From an uncultured Alphaproteobacteria bacterium (lineage in GTDB: Bacteria > Pseudomonadota > Alphaproteobacteria > HIMB59 > GCA-002718135): a stretch of 64,000 nt of DNA. Both the position numbers and the translations under genes were made by a program. Location of the stretch: positions 62,001 to 126,000 of the forward strand of contig CACGJH010000002.1 in NCBI GenBank assembly GCA_902573325.1, given 5' to 3'. The notes below the pieces were generated by a model. It ran no database searches, had not been told where the DNA came from, and saw only the letters and a program-made list of their open reading frames with translations. Shown one piece after another: positions 52,068 to 60,533 of this stretch (positions are counted from its first letter, which is position 1; every line of letters starts with the position of its first letter).

Positions 52068-53170
52068 AAATTAAAGATATAGAAATTCGTATGTGTCAAC
52101 ACAAAGAGCCTGTCATGAAAGATTCAGAAATGAGAGATGGGAAAAAATCAGATTTAGAATTTTTAGTTATCACATTTCAAACGGATGAAGGTCTATCTAG
52201 CTCTACTTTTGGGTTTGCAGGGAGGGGTGCAGAAATGGCTGGTGAAATCGCAAATTCAATTTTTAAACCTTTTTTTATTGGCAGAGACCCACTTTATCGT
52301 GAGCAACATTGGCATGAATACAGAACTGCAGACAGATGGTGGAACCACGCACCAATATATAGTTACGGACCATTTGATATTAATTGTTGGCTTCTCTCAT
52401 CTATGCAAGCAGAACAACCACTTTATAAGTATTTAGGCGCTTATAGAGACAAGGTTCCAATTTATGGAAGTTCTCTTGTTTTAGATTCACCTGAGGCTTA
52501 TGCAAAAGAAGCTTTGGAATATAAAAAGAGAGGTTTCAATGCTTATAAACTTCATCCTCCTGGAAAATATGATTTTGATTTGGAAGCTCATAAAAAAACA
52601 CGTGAAGCAGTTGGTGATGAATTTAAGCTTATGAGTGATCCGGTTGCCCCTTATACTTTTGAACAAGCTCTACGTTTTGGAAGAGAGTTAGAAAAATTAA
52701 ATTATTATTGGTACGAGGAACCTTTATTTGATGAAAATTTTCATAATCTAAGAGAATTAACTAGAATATTAGATATTCCTATTATTGGAACAGAGGTTAT
52801 AGCAAAACACCCTTACAGTGTTGCTGAATGTATCTCTACAAGGGTTGTTGATATGGTAAGAGCTGATGTTTCATGGAGTGGAGGCATTACAGCTACAATG
52901 AAAACAGCACACTTAGCAGAAAGTTTTGGTGTTCAGTGTGAAATTCATACAGCTATTTATCATCCTTTAGAACTTGTTAACTTACATTGTTGTGCAGCTA
53001 TAAAAAATTCTGAATTTTTTGAAGTACTGGTTCCTTATGAATATTTCAATTTTGGTTTAAAAGATTCTATCAAAGTCGAAAACGGTTATGCCCATTTACC
53101 TTCTAAGCCAGGTCTTGGCATTGATTTAGATTGGGATTTTATAGATAATACAACTTTCAAAAAAATTTAA
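52064..53170 (+). CDS. Enolase-superfamily dehydratase/racemase (mandelate racemase group)
   Basis: This 368-residue sugar-acid enzyme has the metal ligands Asp in KLMSDPVAPY, Glu in YWYEEPLFDE and Glu in IIGTEVIAKH, and a possible general-base His in EIHTAIYHP. On the second strand the usual KxK is KLH (YKLHPPG), which changes one catalytic base. It could act on another sugar acid, such as a diastereomer of fuconate. It lies just before the fuconate dehydratase gene. Confidence 0.85.
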   Translation: MKIKDIEIRMCQHKEPVMKDSEMRDGKKSDLEFLVITFQTDEGLSSSTFGFAGRGAEMAGEIANSIFKPFFIGRDPLYREQHWHEYRTADRWWNHAPIYSYGPFDINCWLLSSMQAEQPLYKYLGAYRDKVPIYGSSLVLDSPEAYAKEALEYKKRGFNAYKLHPPGKYDFDLEAHKKTREAVGDEFKLMSDPVAPYTFEQALRFGRELEKLNYYWYEEPLFDENFHNLRELTRILDIPIIGTEVIAKHPYSVAECISTRVVDMVRADVSWSGGITATMKTAHLAESFGVQCEIHTAIYHPLELVNLHCCAAIKNSEFFEVLVPYEYFNFGLKDSIKVENGYAHLPSKPGLGIDLDWDFIDNTTFKKI

Positions 53171-53173
53171 AAA

Positions 53174-54475
53174 ATGACAAAGATTACTAAATTTAGTGTT
53201 CAAGATGTAAGATTTCCTACTTCAAAAGATTTAACTGGATCTGATGCCATTCATACAGATCCTGATTATTCAGCAACGTATGTGACAGCTTTTACTGATC
53301 AAGCAGAGTTAAAAGGATATGGTATTGCCTTCACGATTGGTAAAGGAAATGACATTGTTGCTGAATGTATAAAACATTTTTTTCCAATTTTTGAAAATAT
53401 GGATTTAAATGATTTAGAAAATAACATTGGTAAGCTCTGGTTCAAGTGTGTTGATCATAGTCAGTTACGTTGGTTAGGTCCTGAAAAAGGAGTTGTTCAT
53501 ATGGCTGTATCAGCAATCTTTAATTGTTTATGGGATTTAATTGCTAAGAAGCACAAAAAACCTTTGTGGCAGTTTATTGTAGAAAGTAAACCTGAAAAAA
53601 TAGTTAGCTGGTTAACATTTAAATATATAGAAGATGTTTTAACTCCAGAGGAAGCGTTAGCAATTTTGTCAAACAATCAAAATGATAAACAAAAACGTAT
53701 CGATACAGTATTGCAAGAAGGATATCCATCTTACACAACTGCTGCAGGATGGCTTGGCTATTCAGATGAAAAAATAATTCAATTATGCAAAGAATATATG
53801 GCAAAAGGTTGGAAGCATTTTAAAATCAAGGTTGGTTTAGATCTAAATGCAGATGTAAAAAGACTTGAGTTAATTAGAAAAACAATTGGTGATGATTGCT
53901 TTATTATGGTTGATGCAAACCAGCAATGGAACGTAGAACAATCGATTAAACATATTAATGCATACAAAAAATTTAATTTATTTTTTGTAGAAGAACCTAC
54001 AAGTCCAGATGATGTAATGGGTTTTGCCAAAATAAAAAAAGAAGTTGGAGATGTAAGACTTGCTACTGGAGAAGCATGTGGAGGTCGTATCATGTTTAAA
54101 CAATTTCTCGAATCTGGGGCAATGAACATTTGTCAAATTGATAGCTGCAGATTGGGAAGTATTAACGAAATAATTACAGTATTATTAATGGCACATAAAT
54201 TTAATGTTCCAGTCTTTCCACATGCTGGTGGTGTTGGTTTATGTGAATATGTTCAACACTTATGTATGATTGATTATATTTTAATTAATGGTTCTAAAAA
54301 TGATAAAGTAGTAGAATATCAGGACAGTTTACATGAACACTTTATATATCCATGTAAAATTGAAAATGGAAATTACATGCCTCCACTTGATTATGGATAT
54401 TCTATTGAAATGAAAGAAAAGTCTGTTAATGAGTTTTGTTTTCCTAACGGCGAGTATTGGAAGAATAATAAATGA
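53174..54475 (+). CDS. L-fuconate dehydratase
   Basis: This enolase-superfamily enzyme removes water from L-fuconate to give 2-keto-3-deoxy-L-fuconate. The 433-residue protein begins with the subfamily-typical VQDVRFPTSKDLTGSDA and DPDYSATYVT. Catalytic and metal residues are all visible: Lys217-x-Lys219, Asp247 (VDANQQW), Glu274 or 273 (VEEP), Glu300 (ATGEA) and His350 (FPHAGG). This is the clearest marker of the L-fucose pathway here. It overlaps the SDR gene by four bases. Confidence 0.94.
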   Translation: MTKITKFSVQDVRFPTSKDLTGSDAIHTDPDYSATYVTAFTDQAELKGYGIAFTIGKGNDIVAECIKHFFPIFENMDLNDLENNIGKLWFKCVDHSQLRWLGPEKGVVHMAVSAIFNCLWDLIAKKHKKPLWQFIVESKPEKIVSWLTFKYIEDVLTPEEALAILSNNQNDKQKRIDTVLQEGYPSYTTAAGWLGYSDEKIIQLCKEYMAKGWKHFKIKVGLDLNADVKRLELIRKTIGDDCFIMVDANQQWNVEQSIKHINAYKKFNLFFVEEPTSPDDVMGFAKIKKEVGDVRLATGEACGGRIMFKQFLESGAMNICQIDSCRLGSINEIITVLLMAHKFNVPVFPHAGGVGLCEYVQHLCMIDYILINGSKNDKVVEYQDSLHEHFIYPCKIENGNYMPPLDYGYSIEMKEKSVNEFCFPNGEYWKNNK

Positions 54476-55209
54476 GACTAAAAGATAAAAAAATAATTGT
54501 AACTGCTGCAGCACAAGGGATTGGTAGAGCAACTGCAATGATGTTTGCAAAAGAAGGAGCTTCTGTCATTGCAACTGATATTAATGAAGAAAAACTGACT
54601 GAATTAAATAAAGAAAATAATTCTATCAAAACTCAAAAACTAGATGCTACAAACAAAAATGCAGTTGAAGATTTTTGTGCTAGCATTGACACCATTGATG
54701 TTCTCTTTCATGCTGTTGGTTTTGTTCATCATGGAACATTATTGGAATGTGATGATACAGAATTTCAACGATCTGTTAATGTAAATGTATATTCAGCCTA
54801 TCTCATGAGTTATAATCTAGTACCTAAAATGTTAGATAAAGGAAAAGGGAATATAATTATTGTATCTTCTGCAGCTTCAAATGTAAAAGGAGCTCCTAAT
54901 AGATTTATTTATGGCACAACAAAAGCAGCACTAAATGGTTTTGTTAAAGCTCTTGCAGCAGATTATGTAAAAAATGGAATTCGTTGTAATGCAATACTTC
55001 CTGGAACAGTAGAAACGCCATCTTGGGAAGGTCGGGTGAATATGGCTGATGATCCAAAACAAGCTCGAAAGGATTTTATTGCTAGACAAGCTATGGGAAG
55101 ATTAGCTCAACCAGAAGAAATTGCTTCACTTGCAACTTATTTAGCAAGTGATGAATCAGATTTTGTAACGGGAACACTAAATTTAATTGATGGAGGGTGG
55201 ACTTTATAA
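54472..55209 (+). CDS. SDR dehydrogenase, probable 2-keto-3-deoxy-L-fuconate dehydrogenase
   Basis: This 245-residue classical short-chain dehydrogenase has VTAAAQGIGRATA, SSAASNVKGAPNR with the catalytic Ser, YGTTKAAL with Tyr and Lys, and a C-terminal GTLNLIDGGWTL. Placed between fuconate dehydratase and an FAH-family hydrolase, it most likely oxidises 2-keto-3-deoxy-L-fuconate to the 2,4-diketo acid. Its stop overlaps the next start as TAATG. Confidence 0.9.
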   Translation: MRLKDKKIIVTAAAQGIGRATAMMFAKEGASVIATDINEEKLTELNKENNSIKTQKLDATNKNAVEDFCASIDTIDVLFHAVGFVHHGTLLECDDTEFQRSVNVNVYSAYLMSYNLVPKMLDKGKGNIIIVSSAASNVKGAPNRFIYGTTKAALNGFVKALAADYVKNGIRCNAILPGTVETPSWEGRVNMADDPKQARKDFIARQAMGRLAQPEEIASLATYLASDESDFVTGTLNLIDGGWTL

Positions 55210-56057
55210 TGAAAACTTTAAGATATAGAATTGGTCAAGATGTTAAACCAGGAATTTTGGACTCTGAAGAAAATATACGTGATGCTTCTTCTTTAGTAAA
55301 TGATTGGGATAACAAGAATGTAACTATTGAAAGACTAAATGAAGTAAAATTAACTGATCTTAATTCATTACCTATTGTTGAAAATCATGACGGTATAGCA
55401 CCATGTGTTTCTAAAGAAAGTATTGGTAAAATTATTTGTATAGGCCTTAATTATTCTGATCATGCAGAAGAAACGGGACAAAAGGTACCTCCTGAGCCTA
55501 TTATTTTTGCAAAAGCAACTAGTTCGGTAATTGGACCAAATGATAATGTGGAGATTCCAAAAAAATCAATTAAATCTGACTGGGAAGTTGAGTTAGGTGT
55601 TATTATTGGAAAAGAAGCAAAGTATATTAGTGAAAGTGAATCACAATCTCACATAGCTGGATACTGTGTAATTAACGATCTAAGCGAGAGGGAATTTCAG
55701 ATTGAACACTCAGGACAATGGGTAAAAGGTAAATCATGTGATACATTTGGACCAATTGGGCCTTATCTAGTAACAACAGATGAAATACCTGATCCACAAA
55801 ATCTTAAAATGTGGTTAGAAGTTAATGGTAAAAAAATGCAAGATGGCTCTACAAATACGATGGTCTATGGTGTTAATTTTCTTATTAGTTATTTAAGTCA
55901 ATTTATGTCATTACAGCCAGGAGATATTATCTCTACTGGAACACCTCCAGGTGTTGGTATGGGAATGAACCCTCAAGTATTTTTAAAAGCTGGTGATGTA
56001 ATGAAATTGGGAATTGAAGGCTTAGGAGAACAAACACAAAAAACAATTCAAGCTTAA
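55209..56057 (+). CDS. FAH-family hydrolase, probable 2,4-diketo-3-deoxy-L-fuconate hydrolase
   Basis: This 282-residue fumarylacetoacetate hydrolase-fold enzyme has GKIICIGLNYSDHAEETG, metal Glu residues in DWEVELGVIIG and STGTPPGVGMGM. In the fucose pathway such an enzyme splits the diketo acid into pyruvate and L-lactate. The start at 55209 overlaps the SDR stop; a TTG four codons upstream is less likely. Its own stop overlaps the lactate dehydrogenase start as TAATG. Confidence 0.9.
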   Translation: MKTLRYRIGQDVKPGILDSEENIRDASSLVNDWDNKNVTIERLNEVKLTDLNSLPIVENHDGIAPCVSKESIGKIICIGLNYSDHAEETGQKVPPEPIIFAKATSSVIGPNDNVEIPKKSIKSDWEVELGVIIGKEAKYISESESQSHIAGYCVINDLSEREFQIEHSGQWVKGKSCDTFGPIGPYLVTTDEIPDPQNLKMWLEVNGKKMQDGSTNTMVYGVNFLISYLSQFMSLQPGDIISTGTPPGVGMGMNPQVFLKAGDVMKLGIEGLGEQTQKTIQA

Positions 56058-57211
56058 TGTTTGGAAGCATCAATAACTGTCATAATGTAAAAGACTTTAG
56101 AAATTTAGCAAAAAAAAGACTTCCAAGTCCAATCTTCCATTATATTGATGGAGCTGCTGATGACGAAATAACTTATAAAAGAAATACCGATGCTTACGAG
56201 CAATGTGATTTGATTCCAAATGTTTTAAGTGGTGTTGATAAAGTAGATATGTCGACGACTGTAATGGGACAGAAATTAGACATGCCTTTGTATTGTGCGC
56301 CAACTGCTCTTCAGAGATTATTTCATCATGAAGGTGAGATTGGAGTGGCAAAAGCTGCTGAAAAATTTGGAACTATGTTTGGAATTTCTTCGCTAGGCAC
56401 TGCAAGTATAGAAGAGATATCTAATTTAGTTAAAACACCAAAACTTTTTCAACTTTATGTTCATAAAGATAAAGGATTAAACAAAGCCCTTATAGAAAGA
56501 TGTAAAGAATCTAATTTTGAAGCAATGGCGGTTACAGTTGATACTGCTGTTGGCGGAAATCGTGAAAGAGATTTGTATACTGGTTTTACTATTCCAATGA
56601 AACTGAAACTTAATAGTGTTTTAAGTTTTATGCTGCATCCAAAGTGGGCAGTCGATTATTTTACAAAACCTAAATGGGAATTAAGTAATTTAAAAGATCA
56701 CATTAATGAAGGCACAACAGTAATGACAACTATAGGAGATTACTTCACAAAAATGCTTGATAATTCGATGAGTTGGAAAGATGTAGAAAATATTAATAAA
56801 GAGTGGGGTCGTCAATTTGCTATTAAAGGTGTTATGTCTGTAGACGATGCAAAGAAAGCTGTCGATGTAGGCGCCTCAGCTATCATGGTTTCAAATCATG
56901 GAGGTAGACAATTAGATGGTTCAAGATCACCATTTGATCAACTAGCTGAAATTGTCGATGCTGTTGGAGATAAAATAGATGTAATATGTGAAGGAGGTAT
57001 TAGAAGAGGTACCCATGTTTTAAAAGCATTATCACTTGGTGCAAAAGCCTGTTCCGGAGGACGAATGTATTTATATGCTTTAGCTGCCGGAGGTCAAAAG
57101 GGAGTTGAAAAAAGCTTATCTAACTTACGTAATGAAATTGAGAGAGATATGAAATTAATGGGAGTTTCTAACGTAAAAGAATTAACAAGAAAAAATCTAA
57201 AATTCAGATAA
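56057..57211 (+). CDS. lldD: FMN-dependent L-lactate dehydrogenase-like enzyme
   Basis: This 384-residue alpha-hydroxy acid oxidase-family flavoprotein would oxidise L-lactate, the pathway end product, to pyruvate and pass electrons to quinone. It starts with RNLAKKRLPSPIFHYIDGAADDE, has APTALQRLFHHEGE and the FMN/catalytic signature SNHGGRQLDG. Translational coupling to the FAH gene strongly supports the L-lactate assignment; glycolate or mandelate are alternatives. Confidence 0.88.
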   Translation: MFGSINNCHNVKDFRNLAKKRLPSPIFHYIDGAADDEITYKRNTDAYEQCDLIPNVLSGVDKVDMSTTVMGQKLDMPLYCAPTALQRLFHHEGEIGVAKAAEKFGTMFGISSLGTASIEEISNLVKTPKLFQLYVHKDKGLNKALIERCKESNFEAMAVTVDTAVGGNRERDLYTGFTIPMKLKLNSVLSFMLHPKWAVDYFTKPKWELSNLKDHINEGTTVMTTIGDYFTKMLDNSMSWKDVENINKEWGRQFAIKGVMSVDDAKKAVDVGASAIMVSNHGGRQLDGSRSPFDQLAEIVDAVGDKIDVICEGGIRRGTHVLKALSLGAKACSGGRMYLYALAAGGQKGVEKSLSNLRNEIERDMKLMGVSNVKELTRKNLKFR

Positions 57212-57271
57212 ATCAACAACTTTCTTAAAATAAATATTTATTCTAATTCAATTTTATTTTACAAATTTTTT

Positions 57272-57592
57272 ATGAATGATGAAATTGATCCAATCCTAAT
57301 TGGTGAAACTGATGATATCGAAGTTGGAACTGTGGAAAGTTTTGAACATGACGATGTTAATTACGCTGTTTATCATTTAGAGCCAGGATTTTTTTGCACA
57401 CAGGGAAACTGTAATTGTGAGGAGAAAGCACCTTTAAGTGAATCTGAAATTGAAGGCGAAGAGTTAGAGTGTGTTGGTTGTGGTAATACTTATAGTATTG
57501 TTTCGGGTGATTGTATTAGTGATCCTGAATTAGATGGTCTTAAGATCTTTGACATCTCTGAAGAGGATGGAAATATTTACTTAAATATCTAA
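57272..57592 (+). CDS. Rieske-like small protein with cysteines at histidine positions
   Basis: This 106-residue acidic protein aligns by eye with Rieske ferredoxins of the MocE type: FEHDDVNYAVYH corresponds to the early strands, and FFCTQGNCNCEE and ELECVGCGNTYS occupy the two cluster loops. Rieske proteins use CxH and CxxH; here the loops read Cys47-x-Cys49 and Cys67-x-x-Cys70, separated by 17 residues. It could hold an all-cysteine 2Fe-2S cluster, a single iron or zinc. It lies 60 bases after lldD; function unknown. Confidence 0.75.
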   Translation: MNDEIDPILIGETDDIEVGTVESFEHDDVNYAVYHLEPGFFCTQGNCNCEEKAPLSESEIEGEELECVGCGNTYSIVSGDCISDPELDGLKIFDISEEDGNIYLNI

Positions 57593-58554
57593 CTTATAAT
57601 ATTAAGATTTATAATATTATTTTCATTTAAATTTTTACTTTTAGTTAAAAAATCAAAAACATTTTCACACGACTCTACAGACATCCTTTTTCTACATTCT
57701 AGAGTTAATGCAGCATTATGAGGTGTTAATAAAGTATTACTTAAAGAAAATAGTTTATGATTTTTTATTGGCGGCTCTTTTTCAAATACATCAACACCAG
57801 CTCCAAAAATTTTTTTATTTTTTAAAGCTTCATATAAGGCATCTTCATTAATTATACCGCCTCTTGCTGTATTAATTAAAATCAAATTAGATTTAAATGT
57901 TTCAAATTGATCAAAAGAAATCAAATTTTTAGTTTCTTCATTTAAAGGTAAATGAATACTTATGTAATCAGCAATTTTAAAGCCTTCTTCTTTATTTATT
58001 GGAATACATTTGTGATTTTTTATTTCTTCATCTGAAAGAAATGGATCATGTACATACACTTCCATTTCAAACCCACTACATCTTTTTGCTAAAGCTTTTC
58101 CTATTCGACCAAAACCAAGAATTAAAATTTTTTTATTATAGAGTTCAAAGTAGTTGGGTAGATTACCCTTTTCTTGAAACTTACCTAATTTCACTAATCT
58201 ATCTGATTCAAAAATATTTTTTGTTAAACAGAGCATCATTGTCATTACATGTTCAGCTACGCTTGTAGCATTTGCTTTTCCAGTAATGGCCATAGCTATC
58301 TTATTATGATTTAAATATTCAGTATCCACATTGTCATATCCAACACCATGTCTTGCAACAATTTTTAGGTTCTTTGATTGAGAGAGAATATTTTTATTTA
58401 TTTCTGCTGTTCTTACGACAATACCATCCACATCTCGTAATTTTTCTATTAGATGATCTTCATCAATATTATTGGTGACAAAGTATTCAATATTATTTTT
58501 ATCAAATATCTCATATCCACTTGGATGAATTTCACCAACAATCCCAACTTTCAT
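57589..58554 (-). CDS. D-2-hydroxyacid dehydrogenase (phosphoglycerate dehydrogenase-like)
   Basis: This 321-residue NAD enzyme has LGFGRIGKAL, the catalytic Arg in INTARGGIINE, Glu in FEKEPP and His in LTPHNAA. It lacks the long C-terminal ACT regulatory domain of biosynthetic SerA forms, so a catabolic hydroxyacid substrate is more likely. It is alone on the minus strand, with its end overlapping the Rieske-like gene by four bases. Confidence 0.87.
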   Translation of the reverse strand: MKVGIVGEIHPSGYEIFDKNNIEYFVTNNIDEDHLIEKLRDVDGIVVRTAEINKNILSQSKNLKIVARHGVGYDNVDTEYLNHNKIAMAITGKANATSVAEHVMTMMLCLTKNIFESDRLVKLGKFQEKGNLPNYFELYNKKILILGFGRIGKALAKRCSGFEMEVYVHDPFLSDEEIKNHKCIPINKEEGFKIADYISIHLPLNEETKNLISFDQFETFKSNLILINTARGGIINEDALYEALKNKKIFGAGVDVFEKEPPIKNHKLFSLSNTLLTPHNAALTLECRKRMSVESCENVFDFLTKSKNLNENNIINLNIIS

Positions 58555-58619
58555 GAATAATTCTATATTCTAAAATATTAGAAAAATAAATTGTTTAACT
58601 CTTTAAATTATTTTTTTAT

Positions 58620-58625
58620 TATAAT
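58620..58625 (+). promoter_or_regulatory. Perfect -10 box upstream of iolD
   Basis: TATAAT lies 29 bases before the iolD ATG in the divergent gap. No good -35 box is found at 16-18 bases upstream (TTGTTT is 23 bases away), so promoter status is uncertain. Confidence 0.3.
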
Positions 58626-58654
58626 AGTATCTATTTTTTTTGGGAAAGGAACAC

Positions 58655-60499
58655 ATGAAAACAGTTAGAATGTCATGTTCACATGCATTAATTAAATATT
58701 TAACTATGCAAAAAATTTTAATTAATGGAAAGAAAGAACCACTATTTCCAGGTGCTTTCGGTATTTATGGCCATGGTAATGTTGCTTGTATCGGACAAGC
58801 TATGGAAGAATATCAAAATGAACTTCCTGGATACAGAGGGCATCATGAACAAAATATGGCACTAACAGGTATTGCATATGCTCGTGCCAAAAGAAGACAA
58901 CAAATATTTGTTGCAACTTCATCTGTTGGACCTGGTTCTACTAATATGGTTACAGCTGCTGCAGTTGCTTTAAGTAATAGGCTTCCAATTTTACTTTTAC
59001 CAGGTGATACATTTTCTAGTCGTTTTCCAGATCCTGTTTTACAACAAGTAGAACACTTTAATTCTCCTTCAGAAACTCAAAATGATTCATTTAAATCTGT
59101 ATCACGATATTTTGATCGAATTACTAGACCTGAACAAATTTTAACATCCTTGCCTCAAGCAATTAATGTAATGCTTGATCCTGCAGACTGTGGCCCAGCA
59201 GTAATTTCTATGTCTCAAGATGTTCAAGGAGAAGCCTATGATTATCCTGAAATCTTTTTTGAAGAAAAAATTCATGAAATTAGAAGAATTCATCCTGATC
59301 CAAATCAAATACAAAAGGCAGCTGACAAATTAAAACAATCTAAACAACCAATTATTATTTCAGGCGGAGGTGTTTTATATTCAGAAGCAGAAGAGGAGAT
59401 TTCCGCTTTTGCAAAAAAACATAATATTCCAGTAACAGCAACTGTAATGGGTATTGGTTGTATGAATAAAGATGATCCTTATTATATAAGTGCAATTGGA
59501 TGCTTAGGAGAAGGCTCATCTAATAATCTTGCTACTGATACAGATTTAGCACTAGCTGTGGGAACAAAGTTAGGAGACTTTACAACTGGCTCTTGGACTA
59601 ATTTTGAAAATGAAAATTTTCAACTTGTCTCAATAAATACTTCGCGATTTGATACTACAAAACATCGCGCAACTCCTGTTGTCAGTGATGCAAAAATTGG
59701 ACTTCAAGAATTATCAAAGGCATTAGGAGATTGGAAAGCACCAGATAATTGGTATCAGCGTTCAATTGAGGAAAGAAATAAATGGGATGAATATGTCGCC
59801 AAAGAAAGTGGACCAACAAACCAAGAATTACCATCCTACGCTCATGCTGTAGGTGCAGTTTATAGAAACTCAGACCCATCAGATATTGTCGTAACTGCAG
59901 CTGGAGGTTTAGTTGGTGAAGTGGTTCAAATATGGAAACCAAAAGAACTAAACACTTTTGAAACTGAATGGGGTTTTAGTTGCATGAGTTATGAAATATC
60001 AGGTGCACTTGGAATCAAAATGGCAAAACCTGATCAGGATGTAATTGTATTTGTAGGTGATGGCTCATACCTTTTACAAAATAGCGACATTTACAGTTCA
60101 GTTTTATATGATAAAAAATTAATTATAGTTGTTTGTGATAATGGTGGTCACATGGTAATTAATAGATTGCAACTAGCAAAAGGTGGAAATGAATATCTTT
60201 GTAATCTCAATGCAGCCAGAGCGACAAATGTACAGTTTGTAGATTTTGAGGCTCACGCAAAAAGTATGGGGGCAAATGGTGAGACTGTTAAATCCATTTC
60301 AGAGTTAGAGGCTGCTTTCAAAAGAGCAAAAGAATCAGATAAAACCTATGTTATTTCTATGAAAACAGATGGGTATGAATGGTTAGAGGGGACAGCTTTC
60401 TGGGAAAGCCCAACACTTGAAGTAGATAATACCGAAGGTAAGAAATCAGCTCTTAAAGAATTTTTAGAAGGAAAAAATAAACAACGTAAAGGCGTATAA
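58655..60499 (+). CDS. iolD: 3D-(3,5/4)-trihydroxycyclohexane-1,2-dione hydrolase
   Basis: IolD opens the ring of the diketo-inositol in myo-inositol breakdown, using thiamine diphosphate. The 614-residue protein begins TVRMSCSHALIKYL, typical of IolD. The ThDP glutamate is in GHHEQNMA, and the cofactor motif is VFVGDGSYLLQNSDIYSS. The ATG at 58655 with GGGAAAGGAA ahead is chosen over a TTG five codons earlier. No other iol gene is in the window; the following CUT2 importer may carry inositol. Confidence 0.9.
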   Translation: MKTVRMSCSHALIKYLTMQKILINGKKEPLFPGAFGIYGHGNVACIGQAMEEYQNELPGYRGHHEQNMALTGIAYARAKRRQQIFVATSSVGPGSTNMVTAAAVALSNRLPILLLPGDTFSSRFPDPVLQQVEHFNSPSETQNDSFKSVSRYFDRITRPEQILTSLPQAINVMLDPADCGPAVISMSQDVQGEAYDYPEIFFEEKIHEIRRIHPDPNQIQKAADKLKQSKQPIIISGGGVLYSEAEEEISAFAKKHNIPVTATVMGIGCMNKDDPYYISAIGCLGEGSSNNLATDTDLALAVGTKLGDFTTGSWTNFENENFQLVSINTSRFDTTKHRATPVVSDAKIGLQELSKALGDWKAPDNWYQRSIEERNKWDEYVAKESGPTNQELPSYAHAVGAVYRNSDPSDIVVTAAGGLVGEVVQIWKPKELNTFETEWGFSCMSYEISGALGIKMAKPDQDVIVFVGDGSYLLQNSDIYSSVLYDKKLIIVVCDNGGHMVINRLQLAKGGNEYLCNLNAARATNVQFVDFEAHAKSMGANGETVKSISELEAAFKRAKESDKTYVISMKTDGYEWLEGTAFWESPTLEVDNTEGKKSALKEFLEGKNKQRKGV

Positions 60500-60533
60500 T
60501 AATAAAATTTTTTTCTAAAAATTTAAAGTTCGT

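Noticed and set aside
58568..58583. TTCTAA-AATA-TTAGAA palindrome upstream of iolD
   Set aside because: Only six bases per arm and no regulator nearby; could be an operator but there is no second copy or other support.
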